Source of the DNA: DATARH01 sp963734125
GTDB lineage: Bacteria > Pseudomonadota > Alphaproteobacteria > ATCC43930 > CGMCC-115725
Reading direction: 5' to 3'
Assembly (NCBI GenBank): GCA_963734125.1
Contig: CAVTGB010000048.1
Coordinates: forward strand, 1 to 64,000
DNA length: 64,000 nt
Each line of letters starts with the position of its first letter. Position 1 is the stretch's first letter. Positions 17,364 through 26,066 of the stretch are shown piece after piece. The notes below the pieces were generated by a model. It saw only the letters and a program-made list of their open reading frames with translations. It did no database searches and had not been told where the DNA came from. A program made the position numbers and the translations under genes.

Positions 17364-17947
17364 CGAGGCTCGGCACCGTGTTCTGGCTGGTGCTCGTGCT
17401 GGTGGCCGGGTTCACGACGTTCAAGGTCAAATACGCGATCCAGGACACCGAGGACGAGCTCAACCGGGTGCGCCGGCAAACCACCGCCGAGCAGCAGGAA
17501 ACCCGCGTCCTGACCGCGGAATGGACCTATCTCAACCAGCCCGAGCGGCTGAGCGAACTTAACCGCCGTTTCCTCGGGCTGGCCTCGGTAACCACGAAAC
17601 AGCTCCAGCGCACGATCGAGGAGATCCCGCTGCGCGTGCCCCCCACCCCGCCCGGTGCGGTGGTCGAAGCAAGTTCCGTCCCTGCGGCGCCCCCAGCGGC
17701 GCCAACCCCGTCTGCCGTCACCCCGGCCGCGCTCGCCCCGGCGCCGGCGGTGTCCGGGCCGCTTCCGGCGGCCGGCCGCGCCATCGCCCAGGATGACGCC
17801 CCGGGGGCCGACCGGCCACACCCGCCAATTGATCCCGCCCCGGCGCGACCGGCAACAGCGGCCCCGGTGCAACTGGCGACCGTCGGGCCGGGCGAAACCG
17901 CGAAATCGCTTGATGCGCTGATCGCGCAAATCGTCGAGACGCGGTGA
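17360..17947 (+). CDS. ftsL: Cell division protein FtsL
   Basis: 195 residues, bitopic. One helix near the N-terminus (GTVFWLVLVLVAGFTTFKVKY) is followed by a coiled coil (DTEDELNRVRRQTTAEQQET) and EWTYLNQPERLSELNRR, the characteristic end of the FtsL/DivIC domain in alphaproteobacteria. A Pro/Ala-rich periplasmic tail of about 100 residues extends it beyond the usual length. FtsL forms the FtsQLB complex that activates FtsWI. Start overlaps the rsmH stop, and its own stop overlaps the ftsI start. Confidence 0.9.
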   Translation: MTRLGTVFWLVLVLVAGFTTFKVKYAIQDTEDELNRVRRQTTAEQQETRVLTAEWTYLNQPERLSELNRRFLGLASVTTKQLQRTIEEIPLRVPPTPPGAVVEASSVPAAPPAAPTPSAVTPAALAPAPAVSGPLPAAGRAIAQDDAPGADRPHPPIDPAPARPATAAPVQLATVGPGETAKSLDALIAQIVETR

Positions 17948-19722
17948 TGCGGGCGCTTCAGCGCATCGACGAAAACCCATGCCGGCCACGGCATTTCCGG
18001 CCACCGCCGCCGTGCGCCCCGGTAGTTGCCGACGAGCGCGCGAGCGCGCTATTGGAAACTTGCCGGGCCCGGATGATCGCGACTGCGGCTCTGTTCGCCC
18101 TGGTTTTCGCGGTTGTGGGGCTGCGCCTGGTCGAGATCGTCGTGCTGGCGGGCGGCACTGCCGAGTCGCATGTCGGGCGCATCCACGCCGCCGCGACGCC
18201 GCCAACCGCGCGCGCCGACATCGTCGACCGCGACGGGAGGCTCCTCGCGACGACGCTCAACAGCCCCTCGCTCTATGCCGACCCGCGCCAGATCATCGAT
18301 GCGAAGGAGGCGGCGCGCGCGGTGACCTCGGTGCTCACCGACCTCGATCCCGCCGAGGTTTACGCCAAGCTGACCTCGGGCAAGGGCTTTGTGTGGATCA
18401 AGCGCCAGTTGACGCCGCGCCAGGAATACGATGTCAATCGCCTCGGCATTCCCGGGCTGCAGTTCAAGCACGAGGTGCGCCGGGCTTACCCGTTCGGCGA
18501 TCTGGCCTCCCACGTCGTCGGGTTCTGCGGGGTCGACAATAGCGGCCTCGCCGGGATCGAACGGGCGCTCGACGGCTCGGTCAAGAGCAGCCCCGGGCCG
18601 ATCCAGCTGTCGCTCGACGCCCGGGTGCAATTCATCCTTCACGAAGAGCTGACCAAGGTCATCAGCGACTTCACCGCCAAGGGCGGCGCCGGCATCATCA
18701 TGGACGTGCGCACCGGCGAAGTTATCGCCATGGTGTCGCTGCCCGATTTCGATCCCAACCACCCCGGCATGACCGACCCCAATCTCTCGCCGGCCGAGGC
18801 CAAGGAGCGGATCTTCAACAAGGTCACCCTCGGCGACTATGAGATGGGCTCGGTCTTCAAGCTGTTCACGGCGGCGACGGCGCTCGATTCCGGGGTCGCC
18901 TCGATGACCAAGCAATACGACGCCGGCCACAAGATCCATATCGGCCGCTTCACGATCGAGGATTACCACGGCAAGAACCGCTCGCTGAGCGTGCCCGAGA
19001 TCATCATGTACTCCTCGAACATCGGCGCCGCCCGCATGGCGCTGGATGCCGGGGGCGAGCGGCAGCGCGACTATCTCGGCCGGTTTGGGTTGTTGACGCC
19101 GGAGCCGATTGAATTGAGCGAGGTTGCCAAGCCGCATTTTCCCAAGCCGTGGCGCGAGATCAACGTGATGACGATCGCCTATGGTCATGGCATCTCGGTC
19201 AGCCCTCTCCATGTCGCGACGGCGGTGTCCGCGATCGTCAATGGCGGCGTCCTGAACCGCCCGACCCTGCTCAAGCTCAATCCGGGCAGCATTCCGCCCG
19301 GCAAGCAGGTAATATCGCCGCAGACCTCGGAACAGATGCGCAAGCTGATGCGGCTGGTCGTCGAATTCGGCACTGCCCGGTTCGCAGCCGCCCCGGGTTA
19401 TGTGGTCGGCGGCAAGACCGGTACAGCCGAAAAGAACCGGCACGGCCGCTACGAAGAAAAAAAGCTGGTATCGTCGTTCGTCGCCGCCTTTCCGATGAAC
19501 GATCCGCGCTACGTTGTTCTTACCCTGGTCGATGAGCCGCACCCCAATAAAGAGAGCCACGGCTATGCTACCGCCGGCTGGACCGTGGTGCCGGCGACCA
19601 GCCGTATCATCGAGCGGATTGCGCCGATTTTGGGGGTGCAGCCGGTCGACAAATCGTCCCCCGCAGTCACCCGGGCGCTGACGGTCGAGAGCCTGCAGGG
19701 CAAACGGATTGAAACTTACTGA
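17947..19722 (+). CDS. ftsI: Septal peptidoglycan transpeptidase FtsI (PBP3)
   Basis: 591 residues. A single N-terminal helix (residues ~40-60) anchors it; the dimerisation domain starts near ADIVDRDGRLLATT. The transpeptidase domain has all three motifs: SVFK (SxxK, in EMGSVFKLFTAA), SSN (IIMYSSNIGAARM) and KTG (VGGKTGTAEKN). It cross-links septal peptidoglycan with FtsW. A GTG at 17944 is also in frame. The murE start lies inside its 3' end. Confidence 0.97.
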   Translation: MRALQRIDENPCRPRHFRPPPPCAPVVADERASALLETCRARMIATAALFALVFAVVGLRLVEIVVLAGGTAESHVGRIHAAATPPTARADIVDRDGRLLATTLNSPSLYADPRQIIDAKEAARAVTSVLTDLDPAEVYAKLTSGKGFVWIKRQLTPRQEYDVNRLGIPGLQFKHEVRRAYPFGDLASHVVGFCGVDNSGLAGIERALDGSVKSSPGPIQLSLDARVQFILHEELTKVISDFTAKGGAGIIMDVRTGEVIAMVSLPDFDPNHPGMTDPNLSPAEAKERIFNKVTLGDYEMGSVFKLFTAATALDSGVASMTKQYDAGHKIHIGRFTIEDYHGKNRSLSVPEIIMYSSNIGAARMALDAGGERQRDYLGRFGLLTPEPIELSEVAKPHFPKPWREINVMTIAYGHGISVSPLHVATAVSAIVNGGVLNRPTLLKLNPGSIPPGKQVISPQTSEQMRKLMRLVVEFGTARFAAAPGYVVGGKTGTAEKNRHGRYEEKKLVSSFVAAFPMNDPRYVVLTLVDEPHPNKESHGYATAGWTVVPATSRIIERIAPILGVQPVDKSSPAVTRALTVESLQGKRIETY

Positions 19723-21187
19723 GCTGACGAGCCCGGCCGCGGGGGCGGGCGGCCCGGGGATCGCCGACCCTGAGATCGTCGGCCTTACCGCCAATTCGCG
19801 CCAGGTCAGGCCGGGTTTTCTGTTTGCTGCGCTGCTGGGCGTCACGCGCGACGGACGCGCCTTTGCCAAGGAGGCGATCGCGCGCGGCGCGGTGGCGATC
19901 CTCACCGATGACCCCGCCGCGCTCAACCTCGATCCCGACCTGCGCGCCCACGTCGCAATCATCTCCGACGCCAATCCACAGCGCCGCCTCGCCCTTCTCG
20001 CCGCCCGGTTCTACCGGCGCCAGCCGCGCGTCATCGCCGCCGTCACCGGCACCAACGGCAAGACCTCGGTCGCCCATTTCGCCCGCGAGATCTGGACCGC
20101 TCTCGGCTATCCGGCGGCGAGCCTCGGCACGCTCGGCCTCATAACCCCGGCCGGGCGGCGCGCAGGAGCCCTGACGACGCCCGATCCGGTCGGACTGCAT
20201 CGCGATCTTGCGGAGCTGGCGCAAGGCGGCGTCGAGCATGTCGCCGTTGAGGCCTCGAGTCACGGTTTGGCGCAATTCCGCCTCGACGGGGTCGCGGTGG
20301 CCGCGGCGGCGTTCACCAATCTGACGCGCGATCACCTCGACTACCATGGCACGATGGACTCCTATCGAGCCGCCAAGGAGCGGCTGTTCACCGCCCTCCT
20401 GGCGCCCGATGGGCCGGCCATCCTCAACGCCGACAGCCCCGAGTTCGCGCGGCTCGCGACAGTGTGCCGGGAGGCAGGGCACAAGGTCATCGCCTACGGG
20501 CGCGCCGCCGGGGCCGAGCTGCGCCTCCTCGACCGCTTGGCGCGACCGTTCGGGCAGCACATCCGGGCAGAGCTGTTTGGCGCGCGGCACGCGATCGAGC
20601 TGCCGCTCGTCGGCGAATTCCAGGCAATGAATGTCTTGGCCGCGTTCGGCCTCGTAGTGGCGAGCGGGGTTGCGCCAGATGCGATTCTGCCGGCGCTGCC
20701 GCGCCTCCCCGGCGTTCCGGGACGCATGCAGCTGGTCGGCGAGAGCGCGGCCGGCGCCCCGGTTTATGTCGATTACGCGCATACGCCGGACGCACTGAGC
20801 AGCGTCCTGGCCGCCCTGCGCCCGCATGCCGAAGGCCGCCTCCTGATCGTCTTTGGGGCTGGCGGCGACCGCGATCGCGGCAAGCGCCCGCTGATGGGCG
20901 TCGTCGCCGCCGAGCTTGCCGACCGCGTCTATGTCACCGACGACAATCCGCGTAGCGAGGCGCCCGGGGACATTCGGCGCGCAATCCTCGCCGCGGCGCC
21001 GCACGCGATCGAGATTGGCGACCGGCGCGCCGCGATCGTGGCGGCAATCGCTGAATTGCACCGGGGCGACCTGTTGGTGATCGCCGGCAAGGGCCATGAG
21101 ACCGGACAGATCGTCGGCCGCGAGATTCTGCCCTTCGACGACGCGGCCGTGGCGCGCGAGGCACTCGGACGCGCCGATCGCGGATGA
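19709..21187 (+). CDS. murE: UDP-MurNAc-tripeptide synthetase MurE
   Basis: 492 residues. Adds meso-diaminopimelate to UDP-MurNAc-L-Ala-D-Glu. ATP-binding VTGTNGKTSVAHF, EASSHGL, NLTRDHLDYHG, and the DNPR box (YVTDDNPRSEAPGD) that selects meso-DAP over lysine. The start is a TTG at 19709, 14 bases inside ftsI, giving KLTELTS; no better start was found. In most dcw clusters murF follows directly; here only 117 non-coding bases separate it from mraY. Confidence 0.96.
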   Translation: MKLTELTSPAAGAGGPGIADPEIVGLTANSRQVRPGFLFAALLGVTRDGRAFAKEAIARGAVAILTDDPAALNLDPDLRAHVAIISDANPQRRLALLAARFYRRQPRVIAAVTGTNGKTSVAHFAREIWTALGYPAASLGTLGLITPAGRRAGALTTPDPVGLHRDLAELAQGGVEHVAVEASSHGLAQFRLDGVAVAAAAFTNLTRDHLDYHGTMDSYRAAKERLFTALLAPDGPAILNADSPEFARLATVCREAGHKVIAYGRAAGAELRLLDRLARPFGQHIRAELFGARHAIELPLVGEFQAMNVLAAFGLVVASGVAPDAILPALPRLPGVPGRMQLVGESAAGAPVYVDYAHTPDALSSVLAALRPHAEGRLLIVFGAGGDRDRGKRPLMGVVAAELADRVYVTDDNPRSEAPGDIRRAILAAAPHAIEIGDRRAAIVAAIAELHRGDLLVIAGKGHETGQIVGREILPFDDAAVAREALGRADRG

Positions 21188-21304
21188 TGCGTCGCCGCGG
21201 GTTGTCCCTCTTGCCTGATGCGACTATGCCTAGCTCTCCCGGTCGCATCGGCCGCATCGTCGAGCGACCGTGCCCGCCCGCGTTGCTGCGCAAACCGTGA
21301 CCCT

Positions 21305-22393
21305 ATGCTCTATTTGTTCCTCTACCCGCTAGCGGACCAGTTCCACGCGTTCAACCTGTTCCGTTACATCACCTTTCGTTCCGGCGGGGCGGTCGTCACG
21401 GCGCTCTTGATCAGCTTTATCGCGGGCCCTGGGATCATCGCCTGGCTCAAATCGAAGCAGGGCGACGGCCAACCGATTCGCGCCGATGGCCCACAAAGCC
21501 ATCTCGTCCGCAAAAAGGGCACGCCGACGATGGGCGGATGCCTCATCCTCCTCGCGTTGAGCGTGTCGACCCTGCTGTGGGCCGACCTCGCCAACCCCTA
21601 TGTGTGGGCCGTGCTGGGGGTAACCGTCGGCTTTGGCCTCATTGGCTTCTTCGACGATTACCGCAAGCTGGTGCGGCGCTCCCATCACGGGTTGCCCGGC
21701 CGGATCAAGTTCCTGACCGAGATTATTCTCGCGACGGGAATCTGCATCGTCTTGGCGATGGTCATGCCGCAGCCGCTGGCGAACACCGTCGCGGTCCCGT
21801 TCTTCAAGACCGTGCTGTTGAACCTCGGCTGGTTTTTTGTGCCGTTCGGGGTGCTGGTGATCGTCGGCGCTTCGAATGCGGTCAATCTGACCGATGGGCT
21901 TGACGGGTTGGCGATCGGGCCCTCGATGATCGCGGCGGGATGCTTCGCCCTCATTGCCTACGTTGTCGGCAATGCCGTATTCGCCAACTACCTGCAGCTC
22001 AATCACATCCCGCGCGCCGACGAGCTGACCGTATTCTGCGGCGCCATGGTCGGGTCGAGCCTCGGTTTCCTGTGGTTCAACGCACCGCCAGCCAGTGTCT
22101 TCATGGGCGACACGGGATCCTTATCGATCGGCGCCGCGCTCGGCACGATCAGCATCATTACGAAGCACGAACTGGTGCTGGCGATCATCGGCGGCTTGTT
22201 CGTCCTGGAGGCAGTCTCGGTCATCGTCCAGGTGGCCAGCTTCAAGATGACCGGACGGCGGGTCTTCCGCATGGCGCCGTTACACCATCACTTTGAGCAG
22301 AAGGGCTGGGAGGAGCCGACAATCGTCATCCGCTTCTGGATTATCGCCTCGATCCTGGCGATCGCCGGGCTGGCGACCCTGAAGTTGCGCTAG
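21305..22393 (+). CDS. mraY: Phospho-MurNAc-pentapeptide translocase MraY
   Basis: 362 residues, about ten helices. Transfers phospho-MurNAc-pentapeptide to undecaprenyl phosphate to make lipid I. Motifs: KKGTPTMGG, FDDYRKL (catalytic Asp pair), NAVNLTDGLDGLAIG, FMGDTGSLSIG and the HHH of APLHHHFEQKG. The ATG at 21305 gives the usual LYLFLYPLADQF start. murD follows after 6 bases. Confidence 0.97.
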   Translation: MLYLFLYPLADQFHAFNLFRYITFRSGGAVVTALLISFIAGPGIIAWLKSKQGDGQPIRADGPQSHLVRKKGTPTMGGCLILLALSVSTLLWADLANPYVWAVLGVTVGFGLIGFFDDYRKLVRRSHHGLPGRIKFLTEIILATGICIVLAMVMPQPLANTVAVPFFKTVLLNLGWFFVPFGVLVIVGASNAVNLTDGLDGLAIGPSMIAAGCFALIAYVVGNAVFANYLQLNHIPRADELTVFCGAMVGSSLGFLWFNAPPASVFMGDTGSLSIGAALGTISIITKHELVLAIIGGLFVLEAVSVIVQVASFKMTGRRVFRMAPLHHHFEQKGWEEPTIVIRFWIIASILAIAGLATLKLR

Positions 22394-22399
22394 CGTCCG

Positions 22400-23806
22400 A
22401 TGCCCGGGGCCGCACAAATCGTCGTCGACAGCTTTAAGGGGCGCCGCGTCGCGGTCCTGGGGCTCGCGCGATCAGGCCGCGCCGCCGCCCGCGCGCTTAC
22501 CGCCGGCGGCGCGCAAATCCTCGCCTGGGACGACGATCCGGCGGTGCGCGAGGCGCTAGCCGCCGAGATCCCGCTCTGTGACCCGGCGCAACAGGATTGG
22601 CGGGACATTGCCGCGCTCGTCCTCTCGCCGGGGATCCCGCAGAGCTATCCCGAGCCGCATCCGGCGGTGCTGCGCGCCCGCGAAGCCGGCGCGGAAATCA
22701 TCGGCGATATCGAACTCCTCGGCCGGGCGCAGCCCGAGGCCCGCTATGTCGGGATCACCGGCACCAACGGCAAATCGACGACGACGGCGCTCGTCGGCCA
22801 CATCCTGGCCGCCGCCGGGCGGCGGGTCGAAACCGGCGGCAATCTCGGCACCGCTTCGTTGTCGCTGGCGCCGCTCGACAGCGCCGGCACCTATGTCCTC
22901 GAACTTAGCTCGTTTCAGCTGGAGCTGATCGAGAGCCTCGCCTTCGAGGTGGCGGTGCTCCTCAACATCACCCCCGACCATCTCGACCGGCATGGCGGGA
23001 TGGAGGGCTACATCGCCGCGAAGCGGCGCGTCTTCGCGCATCAGGGTGCCGGCTCAACCGCGATCGTCGGGATCGACGACCCGATCTGCCGCACCATTTG
23101 CAAGGAACTGCGGCGTGAGGGGTCAGCGCGCGTGGTGCCGATTTCGGTCAACGAGCGCGCGCCCGGCGGGGTCTATGTCGATCAGGGCTGGCTCGTCGAC
23201 GCGACCGCAGGGCAGCCGGTCCGCGTCCTCGACCTGGCCCTGGCCGAACGCCTGCCCGGTTCGCATAATTGGCAGAACGCGGCCGCCGCCTATGCCGCCG
23301 CGCGCTCGGTCGGGGTCGCGACCGGAGCGGCCGCCAGCGCGATTCGCTCGTTCCCCGGCCTCGCGCATCGTCAAGAGCTCGTCGATACGATCGACGGGGT
23401 CCGCTATATCAACGATTCGAAGGCGACAAACGCCGATGCCGCCGAAAAGGCGCTCGCGTGCTATGAGGCGATCTATTGGATTGCCGGCGGGCTGCCGAAG
23501 GCAGGCGGGATTAGTTCGCTCACGCCTTATTTCAGACGGCTGCGGCACGCCTATTTGATCGGCACCGCGACCGAGGAGTTTGCAGCGACGCTGGGCGGTT
23601 CGGTTCCCTTCACCCGGTGCGGCGATCTCGGGACCGCACTGCGCGCAGCGGCCGAGGACGCGCGCCGCGACGGCGTCGCGGGGGCGGTCGTCTTGTTGTC
23701 GCCGGCCTGCGCGTCTTACGACCAGTTCGCGCATTTCGAGGCGCGGGGCGATGCCTTTCGCGCGCTCGTCGCCGAGCGCCGCGCGGGCGCGGGCCGGCCG
23801 CGATGA
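22400..23806 (+). CDS. murD: UDP-MurNAc-L-alanine:D-glutamate ligase MurD
   Basis: 468 residues. Adds D-glutamate in cytoplasmic peptidoglycan precursor synthesis. N-terminal Rossmann motif VAVLGLARSGRAAA, ATP loop GITGTNGKSTTTALV, LELSSFQLE, NITPDHLDRHGGMEGY, and C-terminal YINDSKATNADAA. The stop overlaps the ftsW start. Confidence 0.97.
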   Translation: MPGAAQIVVDSFKGRRVAVLGLARSGRAAARALTAGGAQILAWDDDPAVREALAAEIPLCDPAQQDWRDIAALVLSPGIPQSYPEPHPAVLRAREAGAEIIGDIELLGRAQPEARYVGITGTNGKSTTTALVGHILAAAGRRVETGGNLGTASLSLAPLDSAGTYVLELSSFQLELIESLAFEVAVLLNITPDHLDRHGGMEGYIAAKRRVFAHQGAGSTAIVGIDDPICRTICKELRREGSARVVPISVNERAPGGVYVDQGWLVDATAGQPVRVLDLALAERLPGSHNWQNAAAAYAAARSVGVATGAAASAIRSFPGLAHRQELVDTIDGVRYINDSKATNADAAEKALACYEAIYWIAGGLPKAGGISSLTPYFRRLRHAYLIGTATEEFAATLGGSVPFTRCGDLGTALRAAAEDARRDGVAGAVVLLSPACASYDQFAHFEARGDAFRALVAERRAGAGRPR

Positions 23807-24921
23807 TGTTCGCCCGCATCGACCAGAGGCCGGTGGCGCGCTGGTGGTGGACCATCGATCGCTTGAGCCTGGGTGCGCTCGCGCTCTTGATCGCTTTCGG
23901 CGCGGTGTTGAGCATGGCGGCCAGCCCCGCGGTCGCCGAGCGGCTCGGTTACGCACCATTGCATTTTGTCGAGCGCCAGATGGTGATAGCGCCGATCGCC
24001 TTTGCGATCATGTTTGGGGTGTCGCTGTTGCCGCCGCGCATGATCCGCCGGGTCGCGTTCATCGGTTTTGCGATTTCGCTCGCGCTGCTCGCGCTGACTT
24101 TTGTCGTCGGGGTTGAGATCAAGGGCGCGCGGCGTTGGATCGATCTGCCGGGGCTGTCGATACAGCCGTCGGAATTCGTCAAGCCGACCTTTACCGTCTT
24201 GGCCGCCTGGCTCTTTGCCGAGCAGAAGGAGCGGCCCGGTTTTCCTGGGAACGCGATCTCGATCGCGCTGTTTCTCGGTCTCATCGCGATGCTGGTCAAG
24301 CAGCCCGATATCGGCATGGCGGTCGTCGTCGCGCTGGTCTGGTTCGCGCAATTCTTCATGGCCGGCCTCAGGCTTTATTGGGCCGCCGTCGGCACGCTGG
24401 CCGGGCTTGGCGGGCTGGCTGGCGCTTATCTGTGGCTGCCGCACGTGACCAGCCGGATCAACCGCTTTCTCGATCCGGCGGTGGGCGACTCCTATCAGGT
24501 CAACCGCTCGATCGAGGCGTTCGTCAATGGCGGGCTGTGGGGCCGTGGGCCCGGCGAGGGAACGGTCAAGGACGTGCTCCCCGACGCGCACGCCGACTTT
24601 GTGTTTGCGGTCGCCGGGGAGGAATTCGGGCTCATTGTCTGCGTTCTCATCATCGGCGTCTTTGCCTTCATCGTGCTGCGCGGCTTTTCGCGGCTGTTGC
24701 AGGAGGGCAACCTCTTTGTCGTCCTTTCGGCGACCGGGCTCCTCATCCAGTTCGGGCTGCAGGCGATCATCAACATGGCCTCGACCCTGCACCTGATCCC
24801 GACCAAGGGCATGACGCTGCCGTTTCTGTCTTATGGCGGGTCGTCGATGCTGGCCTTGGGGTTGGGCATGGGGATGATGCTGGCCTTGACGCGGCGCCGC
24901 CTCGGCGGGAGCGAGTTGTGA
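23803..24921 (+). CDS. ftsW: Septal peptidoglycan polymerase FtsW
   Basis: 372 residues, SEDS family with about ten helices. Visible are KGARRWIDLPGLSIQPSE near residue 107, LLVKQPDIGM-like MLVKQPDIGMAVVV with the catalytic-region Asp, the periplasmic GRGPGEGTVKDVLPDAHADF, and GMTLPFLSYGGSSML. It polymerises septal glycan with FtsI. ATGA overlap with murD and GTGA overlap with murG. Confidence 0.96.
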   Translation: MMFARIDQRPVARWWWTIDRLSLGALALLIAFGAVLSMAASPAVAERLGYAPLHFVERQMVIAPIAFAIMFGVSLLPPRMIRRVAFIGFAISLALLALTFVVGVEIKGARRWIDLPGLSIQPSEFVKPTFTVLAAWLFAEQKERPGFPGNAISIALFLGLIAMLVKQPDIGMAVVVALVWFAQFFMAGLRLYWAAVGTLAGLGGLAGAYLWLPHVTSRINRFLDPAVGDSYQVNRSIEAFVNGGLWGRGPGEGTVKDVLPDAHADFVFAVAGEEFGLIVCVLIIGVFAFIVLRGFSRLLQEGNLFVVLSATGLLIQFGLQAIINMASTLHLIPTKGMTLPFLSYGGSSMLALGLGMGMMLALTRRRLGGSEL

Positions 24922-26066
24922 GCGCCGGCCCCGTCGTCCTCGCCGCCGGCGGCACCGGCGGGCATCTCTTCCCGGCGCAAGCGCTCGCCGAACGGCTGGT
25001 CCAATGCGGCGCCGCGGTGTGCCTCGTCACCGACCGGCGCGCCGACGGGTTCGCCGTCAAGGTGCCGGGCGTCGACATCCACCAAATTCACGCTGGACGG
25101 CTGGGCGGCGGTCTCTTCCGAACCGCTGGCGGCATCGCGGCGATGGCGATCGGTCTCCTAGAGGCGCGGCGGCTGTTGCGCCGCCTCCAACCCGCGGCAG
25201 TCATTGGCTTTGGCGGCTACCCCTCGGTGCCGACGATGCTGGCGGCGACCCAGCTCGGTTTGGCCACCGTGATTCACGAGCAGAACGCGGTGCTCGGCCG
25301 CGCCAATCGCCTGTTGGCGCCCCGCGTCCGGCGGATCGCCACCGGTTTCCTCGCGACGAGCGGTCTGCGCCCGGCTGAGCAGGCGCGCGCGACCTATACC
25401 GGCAACCCGGTGCGGCCGGCGATCGCCGCGGTTGCCCGCATCGACTACCGGCCACCCCGGGCCGGCACGCCCATCGAGCTGGTGATCCTCGGCGGCAGCC
25501 AGGGGGCGCGGATTTTCGCCGACATCGTGCCGCCGGCGCTGGCCGGATTGCCACCCGAATTATGCATGCGGCTGCGCGTCAGCCAGCAGGCCCGACCCGA
25601 GGATTGCGCCCGGGTTACGGCCGCGCTCGAAGCTGCCGGCATCGCCGCCGAGGTCACGAGCTTCTTCACCGATGTGCCGGAGCGCCTCGCGCGGGCCCAG
25701 CTGGTGATCTGCCGGGCCGGAGCATCGACGGTTTCCGAGCTCGCCGCCGCCGGCCGCCCGGCGCTCCTGGTGCCCTACCCGCATGCGACCGACGACCACC
25801 AGGCGGCCAATGCCCGCGCTTTCGCCGATGCCGGCGCCGGCTGGGCCATCCCGCAATCGGCATTGAGCGCGCCCTTGCTGACGAAAATCCTGGCCGAGCG
25901 GGTCGCCGACCCCGCGGGGCTCGCAGATGCCGCCCTGCAGGCACGCCGCTTTGCCTGCGACGACACGACCGACCGGCTCGCCGCAATCGTTCTCGCGCTG
26001 GTGTCGGGCATGGCCGGCAAGCCGGACGGCAACCTCGCTTGCGCGCCGGGGGAGTACGCGGCATGA
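24918..26066 (+). CDS. murG: Lipid II synthase MurG (GlcNAc transferase)
   Basis: 382 residues, GT28 fold. Adds GlcNAc to lipid I on the inner face of the inner membrane. The N-terminal Gly loop is LAAGGTGGHLFPA; further motifs are IGFGGYPSVPTM, HEQNAVLGRANR, ILGGSQGARIF, CRAGASTVSELAAAGRPA and LVPYPHATDDHQ. The GTG at 24918 overlaps the ftsW stop and gives the conserved N-terminus. Confidence 0.97.
   Translation: MSAGPVVLAAGGTGGHLFPAQALAERLVQCGAAVCLVTDRRADGFAVKVPGVDIHQIHAGRLGGGLFRTAGGIAAMAIGLLEARRLLRRLQPAAVIGFGGYPSVPTMLAATQLGLATVIHEQNAVLGRANRLLAPRVRRIATGFLATSGLRPAEQARATYTGNPVRPAIAAVARIDYRPPRAGTPIELVILGGSQGARIFADIVPPALAGLPPELCMRLRVSQQARPEDCARVTAALEAAGIAAEVTSFFTDVPERLARAQLVICRAGASTVSELAAAGRPALLVPYPHATDDHQAANARAFADAGAGWAIPQSALSAPLLTKILAERVADPAGLADAALQARRFACDDTTDRLAAIVLALVSGMAGKPDGNLACAPGEYAA

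Noticed and set aside
18049..19974. Minus-strand open frame of 641 codons across ftsI
   Set aside because: It lies fully inside ftsI/murE on the opposite strand, has Arg/Gly/Asp-rich composition typical of antisense frames in GC-rich DNA, and shows no domain.
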